From Onthophagus taurus (lineage: Eukaryota; Arthropoda; Insecta; Coleoptera; Scarabaeidae), in the NCBI RefSeq assembly GCF_036711975.1, contig NC_091967.1:5580001-5644000 (forward strand): a stretch of 64,000 bases of DNA. Reading direction: 5' to 3'. Below are positions 1-13,300 of this stretch, in pieces (position 1 is the stretch's first letter; each line of letters begins with the position of its first letter). The notes beneath the pieces are model-generated. The model did no database searches. It saw nothing but the letters and a program-made list of their open reading frames with translations, and was not told the origin of the DNA. Made by a program: the position numbers and the translations under genes.

Positions 1-360
1 TCTGGTAGTACATGACCGCTAGCCGTTAGCATGTGACCCTCTGCATCTAAAAGCGGATGACCGCTTTCATCTAATTGTACACCAGGAGGTATTATATGGC
101 CGCTTGGTGTTAGGAGGTGACCTTCTGCATCTATTTGTACACCCTCTGGTAGTACATGACCGCTGGCCGTTAGCATGTGACCCTCTGCATCTAAAAGTGG
201 GTGACCGCTTTCATCTAATTGTACACCAGGCGGTATTATATGGCCGCTAGGTGTTAGGAGGTGACCTTCTGCATCTATTTGTACACCATCTGGTAGTACA
301 TGACCGCTAGGAGTTAGCATGTGCCCATCTGCATCTAAAATTGGTTGTCCATTTTCGTCT
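1..360 (-). repeat. 144-bp (48-aa) tandem repeat in gene A exon 3
   Basis: The phrase TCTGGTAGTACATGACCGCT starts at 1 and recurs at 145 and 289, a period of exactly 144 bp. On the minus strand each unit encodes two sub-repeats of the form G-V-Q-x-D-x-x-G-H-x-L-(L/T)-x-S-G-H-(V/I)-x-P. Two units and part of a third are visible, and the array runs out of the window. Gene B has weaker, more diverged versions at about 9700-9950, in a different place in the protein. Confidence 0.9.
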
Positions 361-3300
361 AGCATTACACCCGGTGGTGGTTTCTTGGTTTCTTCATCTC
401 CTTCTTCAATCGTACCTTTACTTGAAAGACGACGTCTTTTTTTGCAAGTAGGAAGGGAACATGATCGTCGAGATGCTGCTCGACCTTTTTTACAAGTTTT
501 TGGAGTACATGTTCCTTCAACATCCTGACTATCACCTATCGACTCCGATTTAGATGGCGTCATTACACTTGCATCGACTGTCGTCTTACCACATATGGTT
601 TTAGCACAAATCGGTAAACATTCAAAAGAGGGTTTACACATTGGGGTTTCTTCTGTATCAAATGAACGCATTGTACTTACTGATTCTTGAATGCAAGCAC
701 AGGTTTTGAGGCAATCATTGCTTCCATGAGGTTTATCTAAAGTTTTATCTCTTTCTTCGCAGGTGCTCGAAGTACACGATGGGTCTTCTAAAATACTTTC
801 TGATGCTGGAAGTTTTAGATCTAAATCAACGGTCTTAATGGCTGTTGACTGTTCAGAACAGGCACATCCAGTAAATTGAGAGAAAGGTTGGCTATCACCA
901 TCACAAGTGCATTTGCAATTTGAACATTGTTGTGGTGGGGTGTCATAGGCCGTACTACCATCTGAGCATGTACACTCTAACATAGGCGAAAAACCTCCCT
1001 CATACTTAGAGCTTTGTTCACTAAATGGTTGACTGCCGTTACAAATACAACGTCCACTCGGTCCTGTTGAAAGATCAAACTTTAAACTTCCTCTGCCTGA
1101 TGAAATTCTCTGCGTGCCACCGAACGCGGTACTGTCACAACAACACGGATTTCTAGTGTTGGAACTGACTAAGGAGCGTTGCCCGCTGTCACCGGATAAT
1201 GGTGTTGTACGCCTACTTCTTCGACAACATACAGAACCTGTACCTCTTACATTTATAGGCGATATAGCAGCGTTTACAGTACTTCGACAACATGGTGCTC
1301 CACATGTGCACTGTTTATCTCGATCTCCTGGTACACCTTGTTCTATATCCCGTGAAACTTGAATTCTCACGGGACATGTAGATGCATCACACGTTGATTG
1401 AGTATAATTTGAAACAGCATTCCTATCTGAAAATACGTTACCGCTTGTAGTTCTTGATCCTTTAAGTCGACATGAACAAGACTTTGAACTAGTTTTTCGG
1501 GCTTCTCCTTGAGACGTTTCTTGAGGCGTTTCTTGGGCATTTCCTTGAGGTGTTTCTACGGTGCTGGTTTGTTTTGAACAAGAGCAGCAAGGTCCTCTGC
1601 TTTGTCTACCATTAGTATCTGATGAATGTTCAGTCATTCCTAATTTTACCTTGCTTTCGACCAATGTATCTACATCTTTATTTTTAGCAATTAATACGGG
1701 ACAAGTAGGAATGGTACATATAGCTTTATCATCATCCTCTAAATCGTAATAGTTTTGTTGAATACCAACATCACCACAATTGTCTGCAGAAACCCCTTTA
1801 ACACTTCCTGATTTTGATTTGATTGCAGAAAGATTGTCAACAGAATTATTGCTATCAGATTTACTTGAATCGCTATCGTTATATCTTGTTGTGCTTTTGA
1901 TAACGCAACATGGTGGATCACACCGGATCGTCACATCCAATTGGATCCTTGAACCTTTATCATCATCATCTTTATTAGCACATTCTGAACATAATGTACT
2001 TTTGGCTTTCCCGCATTCGCATTTCCAGGGACCATCACCTCCTCGTTCTCCACTAGCACAAATATCTGGTTTACAAATATGCTCATCAGCTCCAAGATCT
2101 ACCTCTTGATCGTCCACCTTTTCTTCTTCTTTTTCTTCTTCACATTGACATTCTTGATCTGTTGCCGTGCATTGACAGGCTTTATCAGATTTACAAACAC
2201 ATGGTTTTTTTACAACGCTTTCAATTTCTGAAACTTCTTCAGGTTCCTCCATTTCACAGATAGGTGGAATAGATTCGGGTGTGCTTTCTTCATCAGCTCC
2301 TTCCTCGGTCGCTTCACTTTCCACTTCCGTTGTTTCTTCTTCTGTTTCCTCGCTTCGAGCGACATCTCCTATCGCACCTTCATCAATTTCAGTGTGTGCA
2401 GATTCTTCTGTAGGTTCACTAGTTACGTCGGTTGGTGCTAAAGATTCTTCATCAATTATTTTTTCTTCTTCGAACTCTGTCATGTCGGTATGAACTTGAA
2501 CATTACCAGAATCGGTCAATTTAACAGTTGTATCAATTAATCCTATGGGTCCTTCGGTTGTAATGTGTAATTCACTCCCAGAGGCTGTTGCGGTTGTAAC
2601 GTAATCACCTTCAGTTGATCTGCTGATAATTTTCACGGACTCCGCATCAGGACTCGGGAGAATATCCGCTGTTGTTTCTGCTTCCGGTAATGGCACCAAC
2701 TCTACATCTTCATCCACGATTTCACATGGTGGTCTAACTGGTGTTTCTTCTAAAATTGTATCATCCACATCAATTGCACATGGTGGTTTGCCAAATGATT
2801 TACAAGTAATTAGGGCGCCGGTTTCATCAAAGAGGCGGCCAGAATCATCAAGTAATGGTTTTTCTTGATCAACTAACATTACATCTACAGTTGGTTCTCC
2901 GATTTCGCCAAGAACTTCAGCTTGTTCGTCTAAGGCGACATCTAAAATTGGTTTCCCGGTTTCGTCCATTTCAGATTCTGGTACATCTAAGATTTCTCCT
3001 GCTTGCTCATCCAAATTAATATCACCTTTCTCATCTACAACTGGTACACCTTCTTGGTCTAATTGTAGCTCTTCTGGAGCTACTTCTTCCTCTAAAAGTG
3101 GTTTTTCTTGTTCATCTAACACCACATCTGCTTCACCACCTTCAAGTAATCCTGCGTCTTCGATTACTTTTTCTTCGATGGGTTGTTCTCCTATTACTGG
3201 TAAGGCTGCTGTTAATACATAGTTTGATGGTATTCGATGACCATTCATATCTAATAAATGTCCAGTTTCATCTAACTTCGGTTTGCCATCGTCCCCCATT

Positions 3301-6300
3301 AATACGTTTATTGGTCTTCCATCAGGTCCTATTGCAAGAACATCTTTTAAAGGTGGTAACTTCTTTAAACAAGGAGGTCCGTAACAAACTCTTCTCCGCT
3401 CTACAACTTCTGGTACTTCCTCGACGTCATTACAAATTTCTTCGGGTTGAGTTGCCTCTTCACCTTCTGCATTTGCTGTGTCTAATGGCGCAACTTCTGC
3501 GTCTATTGTGTCTAATGGAGCAACTTCTGCGTCTATTGCGTCTAATGGAGCGACTTTTGCATCTGTTGTGTCTAATGGTACAGCTTCTACATTTTCTTGT
3601 GCTTCGTCTCCTTCTCCAAGTGCATCTCCATCGCCTTCAATTCTATTTAATAAAGCACTAAAGATTTGCAACAACAATAATTAAACTGATAGTTACTAAC
3701 CGATCGATAACGTCTGAGACGGGTTTTTCCTCTTCTCCTTGCGCCTCTGTTGGAATACTTTCCTCTGGAGGTATTGGCACACTAACTTCATCCGGTGTAG
3801 GACAAATACATTTTACTTTAGCACCTAGTTTCAAATTGACTTGTAAAAGTAAAAAGGGAAATATTAATTTAATGTTGTATACTTTACCTATTTGAGTATC
3901 ATCTATTTGTGCATCCAAATAATCTAATAAAACAGACAATATCTCCTGCCCTAATATTTCATCTTCTTCACTTATTACAACCGGTGGTTCCACATCCTTT
4001 GTGGGCACTATATCATCAGTAACATCAATACAAATTCCATCTTCAGCACATTCGCAGTAAGGTAAGCTTTCGCTACTGGGAACGTGTACTGTATCAGGCA
4101 CATTTAACATATCCACCAAATTCTTGATATACTTCACCGTGTCTACTAAATCAGAGTCAGTACATTGACACTCAGCAGCTTGACTTAATAAAGCCTCCAG
4201 ATTTTGTGCGATTACATCTAATTCATTTTGACTTGTTCCCCCTTTTGGTTGTCCATCTTTGCCAGGGCATGGTCTATCTTGAGGGCACACTTTTATATCG
4301 GACAGATCCTTACAACTTATTGAAAGGCTTGAACTTAAACTTGAGGATCGTCGGCTACCTTTATGACGAGGTTGAGGTCCTCCACCACCGCCGTCCCATC
4401 CATCTTCGTCTCCACCATCCGAACTCCCTTTAGAGGGTTTCTTTGGAATGCTTTTCTTATCACGGCGTTTTTGAGCATATAAGCGACTGATTGTATGTAT
4501 TTCGCTTAATTTTTGATTGATAATATCGGTTTGCAACTCACTACATCGACAGTTTAACATGCATAATTCTTCTTTTAATCTTTTATTTACCATATTTAAA
4601 TCAGCTAGATATTGGTTGGCATGTTGTAACTGACTTTGAAAAAATTCAAATTCTTTTTCTTCTGCCATACGTTTACATTCTGCACCCCCTTGTTGACGTC
4701 GAAAGATTTCCTCCAAATCTCGAATTTTTTTCTTTTCAGCTTCAATTTCTCTTTTCATTGGTTCTTCTACATTTTCTTTGAGATGTTTAATATTAGCTAT
4801 GGTCTCTTCAATTTCAGCTTCAAGGTTATTATTATTTTCTTCGAGTTTTTCGTTTAATCGTTTTAAATTAAGTATTTCATAATCGCCACTACCACTTGTA
4901 CCCGTAAGTCCTTGTGTTTCCTTAACTCGCCCTTCGTAACATTTTTTAGTACGACCTAAATCATCCAATTCTTTACCTAGCGTTTTTTCGTTTTCCAACA
5001 TTTTTCTAAGTTTTTCTACATATTCTGCATCATCTTGGCCTACACTAATATTATCAGGTAATGAAGAGCTATCCGATTCTTCGCACGAGCAACTCTCATT
5101 ATCCTTTTGTAATGTATTGCATGGGCAAGTAGAGGGGTCTAAAGGACAGGTTTTGCATTTACAATTATTTGAATTTGATGTTTTTGTAGGTTGTGTTGAT
5201 TCATTACATTGGCATGGAGTTTGATAACGACTATCAGCTAATGGACATGGATCACATTTGCAAGCATCGCTTATTGGCGGCTTAGAGGGAATGGTTTTGT
5301 TTTGTGAAGAATTGTAATTTTTTTGAGAAGGTGCTTTTCCTGTTGATTTATTGCATTGGCAGGGAATTCCATAAGAACCGTCAGCTAATGGACACGTTTT
5401 GCAAAGACAACCATTGGGATTTGTACCCTTTTGCATATTAATTTGTACATTTTCTGAGGAATAACTACAACCGCATTTTTTTAGTGCGCCACGCGCATTT
5501 ATGTTATCTTTTACCGGTTTTGGGGTATAATCAGTTTCCTTTTTTGTGAAGGGTTGTGGAACATTTTGTGATTTAGTACATTGACAAGGAATGTTATAAG
5601 AAACATCACCCAAAGGACACGTTTGGCACGAACAAGGATTTATATTTCCATTTTGTGCGTTTACTTCATTATTAATTGGAAACGGACAACCGCAATTTTT
5701 GACCGACCTTTGCAAATTCGCTTCATTTTTCGTTGGTTGCGAATTGTTAATCGTAGCTGCGTTTTGGCCAAAATTGCCGTTTCTTTGTATTGGTGGTCCA
5801 GCTTGTGCTGTTTTATTACATTGACAGGGAATGTTATAAGGGACGTCACCCAAAGGACACGTTTGGCATGAACAAGGATTTATATTTCCATTTTGTGCGT
5901 TTACTTCATTATTAATTGGAAACGGACAACCGCATTTTTTGACCGACGTTTGTAAATTCGCTCCATTTTTCGTTGCTTGTGCATTTTGACCAAAATTGCC
6001 GTTTCTTTGTATTGGTGATGAGGCTTGCGCTGTTTTAATGCATTGACAGGGAATGTTATAAGGGACGTCACCCAAAGGGCACGTTTGGCATGAACAAGGA
6101 TTTATATTTCCATTTTGTACATTAACTGCATTTTTTATGGATGGAGTACCGTTAGGTTGTGAACCTCCTGGACCTTTAATACATTTGCAGGGAATATCAA
6201 CAGCAACATCACCCAAAGTACACGTTTGACATGTACATGAATTGAGGTTTCCATCGTTTCCCGGGGTAGAGTTATAATCTAAGGTTCCAATTTGAACAGA

Positions 6301-6774
6301 ATTCTCATCTATGGTATTTTTATTTTGCTTACTTATTTCATCATTCGGCTTAGGACAACCGCATCTTTTAACTGAGCCCTGTACATTGTCATTATTTTTC
6401 ACCACTTTAGGATCACCAATTTGGGCGGAATTGTCACTATTTTGGGTGGGTTGTTGAACTTTAACTTGTTTATTGCATTGACAGGGAATATCACAAGGAA
6501 CATTACTCAAAACACACGTATCGCATGTACAAGGGTTGGTGTTTCCACTTTGCGTATTTGCTTCTTCCGTCGCCGGTGTGGGACAACCACATCTTTTCGA
6601 CCGAGATGGCCAATTTTGATTTTGTACGAGAGGATACGTTTGAAAAGTAGTCTCCATACCTTCCAGGCGTTGCTTCATATTTGGGTGGATCTCCAGTAGT
6701 TGGGCATTGCGTAACTCATTGTGCCTACACTGCCAGAATTCTCTATGGGAACTTCTCTGAGCCGGATTTCCCAT
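1..6774 (-). CDS. Gene A: giant cysteine-rich coiled-coil protein (3' end outside window)
   Basis: Family not recognised. Model: exon 1 6774-3888, intron 3887-3840 (48 nt), exon 2 3839-3701, intron 3700-3658 (43 nt), exon 3 from 3657 off the left edge with no stop. The phases join (1, then 2), giving at least about 2227 aa. The start is the ATG at 6774, because the peptide after it (MGNPAQRSSHREFWQ) aligns with the start of gene B; the open frame upstream to 6882 has no ATG. Exon 1 has about five K-x-CGCP motifs alternating with eight CxCxTC...PCxC modules (residues 45-560), a coiled coil (about 585-765), a Gly/Ser/Arg linker and a 'LLDYLDAQ' segment. Exon 3 is acidic, with a module shared with B (2470-2660), CxC clusters, a Cys/Lys-rich part like B's C-terminus, and then a 48-aa tandem repeat that B lacks there. 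No signal peptide or membrane segment is seen. A structural, perhaps sperm-tail, role is inference only. Confidence 0.8.
5575..6130 (-). repeat. Internal near-identical tandem repeats in gene A (cysteine modules)
   Basis: Three consecutive units, each with one CSCQTCPLGDV-YNIPCQC module, start near 5581, 5821 and 6042 (spacings about 240 and 225 bp, both multiples of 3). The first two also share the linker ending NNEVNAQNGNINP and the adjacent CGCPFPI motif almost base for base. This indicates recent in-frame duplication within the exon. Confidence 0.8.
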
Positions 6775-7355
6775 GATTACGGAATGTGGTAATTTTGGCG
6801 ATAACGTGAATGAAAGATATACACATAATTTTGTATGGTGTGCTAAATTCTTTGCGATATTGACGCTGAATTTATTTGACAATAAATTTCATAATTTCTG
6901 TTACTATGATTACGAAGTTATAAAAAAATTGTCGAACGTTTTCTAGTCACATTCAATATCACTAACATTTTAGACAAAATAAAAGGAATTTGTTTCGTTA
7001 TGTTATTAGCATTTATTATGTCATTTTTACAACAATAGAGTAAATCACAAATATTTTATGTATTAAGACAGATGTCGACAGAAATTAGCGTAATTCAACA
7101 ATATCAACGACTACTACCGCAGTTTGTTAACTATACAAATAATATTCCACTGGATACAGATATTGTTCACAAACTCTTCTTCTTCCTTATTTGAATTATT
7201 CGCATAAACTAAAACAAAGATTAATATTAGACATTTTTGTTAATTAAATTAAAATTACTTTGTTTACATGATTTGCTCAAGTTGATATTAAGATCGATAA
7301 AAATAATTGATTTTACGCCTTTTGATTTTTTGACTCTGAATACACTTGTGATAGA
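6775..7355 (-). promoter_or_regulatory. Intergenic A-B; A promoter region with similarity to B promoter
   Basis: This 581-bp stretch lies between the stop of B and the start of A. The part next to A (about 6799-6885) lines up with the flank of B (14083-14168). Shared blocks are TAACGTGAAT-AAAG, TACACATAATTTTG, TAAATTCTT, ATATTGA-GCT and ATTTGACAATAAA. This suggests that the promoter or 5' UTR was duplicated with the gene. No TATA box or start site can be fixed by eye. The remainder is AT-rich and should contain the 3' UTR of B; I saw no clear AATAAA close to its stop. Confidence 0.55.
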
Positions 7356-10300
7356 TTACTTTTTTGTTGTTTCCTTCTTTTTGCACGTGGCAAGAGTACA
7401 ATACCGCTGAGTCGCACCAGCGCGCATTTTTTTACAGGTTGTTGGAATACAAGATTTATCAATCCCTTCTCGGTATGTTTTGGAATTAGCTCCCATAGAG
7501 CTACTACATATATTTATAGCACAGTCTCGAACACATTTAACTGGTAGACAACTCTTGTGGTTCTTATCAAAAGACTGCATTGTACTAACTGATTCTTGCA
7601 AGCAAGTGCAGCTCTTAAGACATTTCGAATTATTATCGGGGTTTGAGCTCTCCAATTTATCACGTTCTTCACATATAGTCGAGGTGCATGATGGACTAAC
7701 TAAAATGCTTTCTGAGTTGTTAGATTTACTTATGCTGGACTGATCGGAATACCCAGCACTATTATCGCACTTCTTTCCTGGGGGAGGTCCAAAGAATGAG
7801 CCTCCACCAGCCACTCTTTGAACAATACATATTCCGCAAGGTGCTTGAATTTTTCTGTCCTCCTTTACGTTTCTTGAAGGTTGAGCTAATCGGTTGCTGG
7901 GCATAGTGCTGGCATCTCTTGGACATGGACAGCAAGTTGTTTTAGTTAGTTTGTTCTCTACAATTGAATCAACCCCCTTCTCTTTGTACATAATGCGTTT
8001 ACTAGCACCATTGTTTCGACTTAATACGGGACATGTACTTGTATTTTTGCAAGTAACGTTGGTACATCCAGATTTAGATTGATCTGGTTCATTTAAGTCG
8101 CAGAAATTCTTTTGAATGCCAATATTTCCGCAGGTATCCGCACAAACCCCGCGAGAAACCCCTGATGTCGTAGTCTTACTTTCACCATCCTTTGATTTTA
8201 GCTTGGTTGGTTGTTCGCAACTGATTGTAACATCTAACTTAATTTTTGAACTTTTCTTATCACGCGGCTGTTTAGAACATTCATCACATAGTGTTGTTGC
8301 TTTCATGCACTCACATGGCCATGGTGCATCACCTCCGCGATCACCACTAGTACATATATCTGGTCTGCAAATTTTTTCATCGCCGGTCAGGCCATCAGCA
8401 CCATCTTCAGTTACATCTTTATCGCGATCCACATCTCCAGTGCTTAGATCAACACTTTCTTTGTCACCGACTCCAAGATCTATTGGTTGGTCACCTATCA
8501 TTTCTTCACCTGGTACTTCTCCTTCACCTGGCACTTCTCCTTCACCTGGAACTTCTCCTTCACCTGGCACTTCTCCTTCACCTGGCACTTCTCCTTCACC
8601 TGACACTTCCCCTTCACCTGGTATTTCGCCTTCACCTAGTATTTCACCTTCACGTAGTGATTCATCATCACATTGACATTCCTTATCTCCCGCTGTGCAT
8701 TGACAAGCTTTATCAGATTTACAAGGGCACGGTTTTCTTTCACCTTCCATTCCTAATGCTTCTTGCGAATCTTCCATATCACCAATTGGAGGCATTAATG
8801 TTACCACTTCTTCATCACCTTTACCACCACCCTCAGAAATTTCTTCCATTTCACAGACCGGAAGTATTGATGCTTCACCTTCTTCATCACCTTGCCCAGC
8901 TTCTTCCATATCACATACCGGAAGTATTGATCCTTCACCTTCTTCCTCACCTTGCGCAGCTTCTTCCATATCACCTATTGGAAGCATTGATTCTTCGCCT
9001 TCTTCCTCACCTAGGGCAGCTTCTTCCTCTCCTAGGGCAGCTTCTTCCTCTCCTAGGGCAGCTTCTTCCTCTCCTAGGGCAGCTTCCTCAGAAGCTTCTC
9101 CCTCAGATATTTCTTCTAATTCGCAAATAGGTGATAAAGTCATATCAATTCCTTCAATTTCACCAAATTGATCTTCTCCGTATATGGCCTCATCTTGCTC
9201 ACTTGCACTTAACTCCAGTTCCGATTCTCCCTCTTCAGAGCCATAGACAACCTTTTCATCTGTAGTGGGTTCTTCAGTCTCTTCACCCTCTAAGTCGGTT
9301 GGCGTTAAAGATTGTTCTTCTATAGGTTCTTCTTCTTCGAACTCTGTCATATCTGTAAGAACCTGGAGGTGGCCAGAATCGGTCATTTTAACAGTTGTGT
9401 CTATTAATCCTGCCGGTCCTTCGGTGGTTACGTGTAAAGCATCCGCAGATTCAGCTGCAGTTGTAACGTAATCACCTTCCGTTGATCTGCTGATAATTTT
9501 CACAGATTCTGCATCAGGGGTAGGCACAATACCTGCTAGCGTTTCCGCTTCAGTTATTGGGACTAAATCTGGTGGTGCTGCCCCAGGTGCTTGATCTAAC
9601 ATTGGTCGTCCAGTTTCATCGACTGGTACTCCAAGTTCTTTTAATCCTTCGGGTGGAACTCGATCCGTCGGAGCGCCATCAGCTGCTACAGCTGGCGCTA
9701 TAGGATGACCTTGTTCGTCAACAATGGGTTTACCCGTCGCATCAACTGGAACACCAGCAACAGTTGGTGTGGGACCAACATCTAGTACATGGCCACTGGG
9801 GGAGACCACGTGACCCTCTGCGTCCATAATCGGCTTACCAGCCGCATCTATTGGTGTCGGTGCAGCATCTAAAACGTGACCGCTGGGAGTGATCATGTGA
9901 CCTTGTTCATCTACTAATGGTTTTCCATCTTCACCTAACATTACTTCTACTGGCTTGCCAGTTTCGTCTACGGGACGACCTTGTTCATCAACTAACATTC
10001 CTTCTTCTAATATCGGCTTTCCTTCAGCATCCAAAATAGGTTCACCATCTTCACCTAACAATATGTCTTCTTCCATTTCACATGGTGGTTTACCAGTAGG
10101 TTGACTAATAAATTTCATTCCACCACATTCACATGGCGGTTCCTCGGGTGGTTTATCCACTGGTTCGACTTCTGGTTCGGGTTCTGGTTCGGTTTCTGGT
10201 TCGGGTTCTGGTTCTGGTTCGGGTTCCGGTTCGGCTTCAGCTTCACCTTCTTCTTCTTCAACAGGACTTACAGGTTGCTCATACTCTTCTTCGAGTAATT

Positions 10301-13300
10301 CTTCAGGATAATACTCTTCTTCTACGACGGGTTCCTCTTCAAGACTTATAGGGAGCTCCTCTTCAGCTAAATATATGATTAAATCTTATTTACACTCCAC
10401 TATAGGTGCAGCCAACAAAATTAGCAAATCTCATATTTGCCCGTTTTGTCAAATTTTTAATAGATTTATTAAATTACCTATTTCCTTTATGATGGGTTTT
10501 TCGGGCTGAATTACGGGTTGAACAAGTTTCGAGCATGAACATTTTATAACTAACAAAAAAAATTTAAATAATAAAGAGGAAAGAATTGTAATTTTTATTT
10601 TACTTATTGGTGTCGGTGCCTTTTCTGGTGTAACAGATTCCTCCTGTATAGTACATGAACATTCATCATCTAATAATAAATCAGCTTGTTTATCTAATCA
10701 AGAATCTACAATATTTTATTAATATTATACCTGGTGATACTGGTGATGGTCTTCGAACTGGCATCTTTGGAACACAAGGTTCATTCAGCCAATCATCCAT
10801 ACAGGAACATACATCATCATATGATGAAGTTTCTAACAATAAGGTAACAAAAAGTAGTCATAGATTATATGCAAATCATTTAACTTAATAGCATACCATC
10901 ACGTTTAGTAGGTTCTTGTTCGACTTCAGCTTCACCTTCACTTTCGTTCCAACCTAACTGAACGTCCAAATAATCTAATAAAAGGTTTAACAACTCCCTA
11001 CCAACGCGATCATCTTCAGCACGGAAACGTTGACACTCAGATGAACTCCCAAAAGATAAATCATAAACCGACTCCTTTTCTGCTACATCTTCCTTTGCAG
11101 CATCACATTTACAAGGATCTAAGCTTTCGGTGCTCGGAGTGGAACCTTCATCAGACTTATTCAACATCTGTATCAAATCTCTGATATAAGTTACAGTGTC
11201 TATTAGATCGGCATTAACACATGGACATGTTCTGTTATCAGTAGCTTCTGCTATTAAATTGGTAAGATTTTGTGCCATTATTTCCAAATCATTTGGACCC
11301 TTCTTAGCTGGGCATGGTTTATCTTTAGGACACACTAGTGAATCGGATTCACTTTTCGACGATGAACGATACGAACTTCGAGTTGTAGATTGTCGACTTC
11401 CTTGACGATGTCTTATACCGCGTCCACCTTTCCCGCTGTCATCACCTCCATCAGAACTTCCTTTCGAATGTTTGCGTGAAGTTTTTTCGGCAGCACGGCG
11501 TTTTTGAGCAGATAATCTACTGATTGTATGGATTTCACTTAATTTTTGGTGTATCATATCGCTTTGCAACTCTTTACACCGACAATTTAACATACACAAG
11601 TCTTCCTTCAATCTTTTATTTACCATATTTAACTCGGAAAGATATTCTTTAGCATCGTTAAGCTTTTTACGAAAAGCTTCGATTTCTTTTCTTTGAGCTA
11701 TTTGTTTCAATTCTAAACTTCCTTGTTGGCGACGACGTTCATCATCCAAATCGCGGATTTTCTTCTTTTCCTTTTCGATTTCTTGTTTTATTGGTTCTTC
11801 CATGGTTTCCTTTATGTATTTTATGTTAGCTATGATATCTTCAATTTCAGCTTGAAGGTTGTCGTTGTCTTCCTCTAATTTTCCATTTAGGCGTTTTAAT
11901 GTTATTATTTCGTAATCGCCACTTCCACTTTCATCGGAATGAGTATGTTTTATAAGCTTTTTTTCTGTACGATCCAAATCGTTAATTTCTTTATTTAATT
12001 TTTTTTCATTTTCTAATAGTTGACGAATTTTTTCTACGTATACTGCATCATCTTGATCTACGCTGATATTAGGAAATGAAGAATCTGATTCGGAAGAAGT
12101 CTGATTATTCTTTTGAGATTCATCTATGAATTTTAAACTATCTTTACTTTGTTCACATTTACAACCAGATTTCAAACGACTATCATCCAACGGACAAGTT
12201 CCGCATTTACAAGGTTTTTTTTGTGCATTTTGTACATTCATTTTGTTTTTGAGTGGTATAGGAGACTCACTTTGGGACTTTATAGGTTCCTTACTTTTCT
12301 TTCCTTTACGAACGTCACCCATAGGACACGTTTCGCGATTACAACTATTGAATTTCCCATTTTGCACATCTACTTCATCCTTTTCCGGGTAAGGACAACC
12401 GCATTCCTTCACCGGTTTCTGATTGTAATCTATGATTCTACTTTGATTTTGCACATTCTGTGCATTTCCAACCAAACAATTACATTTTTTTACAGGCACT
12501 GATTCATTATTAGTATTTCCGTTTGCATTTTGAACATTTGCATTACGGTTGTTATCCATGGTTCTATTAGGTGCAGAATTATTAAAATCTTGATTTTGGA
12601 CATTTAATTCACCATTTATCGGACAACCACATTTTTTTACAGCCCCATTATAATCGATTGTTCTATTAGGTCCAGAATTATAAATGTTTTGATTTTGGGT
12701 ATTGACTCCATCATTTTTTACCGTTCCAACTTGTACAGCTTTTGTACCATCTATTGGTGTTTCGCATGGGCAGGATATATCAAAAGGAACATCACTTAGA
12801 GGACACGTTTGGCACGAACAGCTATTGAGGTTTCGCTTTTGCCCGTCAGCGTCTCCTACAGCTTCGGCAACTTTATCATTTGTTTGTGTAGATTGTGGTG
12901 CATTTGTTGATTTAGCACATTGACAAGGGACATCAAAGGGAACATCTCCCAAAGGACACGTTTGGCATGAACAAGGTTGATTAGTATTCACGTTTTGATT
13001 TTGCACTTTTACTTCATTATTCTCCGGAATAATCGCGTTTGTATTTTGTCCGAAATTATTGATGTTTTGATTCTGTACATTTGGATCATCTTGTTTCGGG
13101 CATCCGCATTTCTTTACAGAATTATTGACATTTTGATTTTGTAAATTTACTCCACGATTTTTTTCTGTTATCCCAACTTGGCCAGCATTGAATTTTGTTG
13201 ATGCAAATTTTGTACCATCCGTTGGTTTAACGCATTGGCATGGAATATCATAGGGAACATCAGTTAGAGGACACGTTTGGCACGAACAACTATTGAGACT

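Noticed and set aside
3098..3684. Leu-rich plus-strand frame of 187 codons and the overlapping 68-codon frame
   Set aside because: Antisense to gene A exon 3, with repetitive leucine runs produced by GAA/GCT-rich coding on the other strand.
6775..6882. Extension of gene A upstream to 6882
   Set aside because: The open frame there has no ATG, and alignment with gene B places the start at 6774; the stretch matches B's non-coding flank.
8116..9130. Long plus-strand open frames opposite gene B (Ser/Pro- and Leu/His-rich)
   Set aside because: They are antisense shadows of the Glu-rich repeats in gene B exon 5; composition follows mechanically from the repeats.
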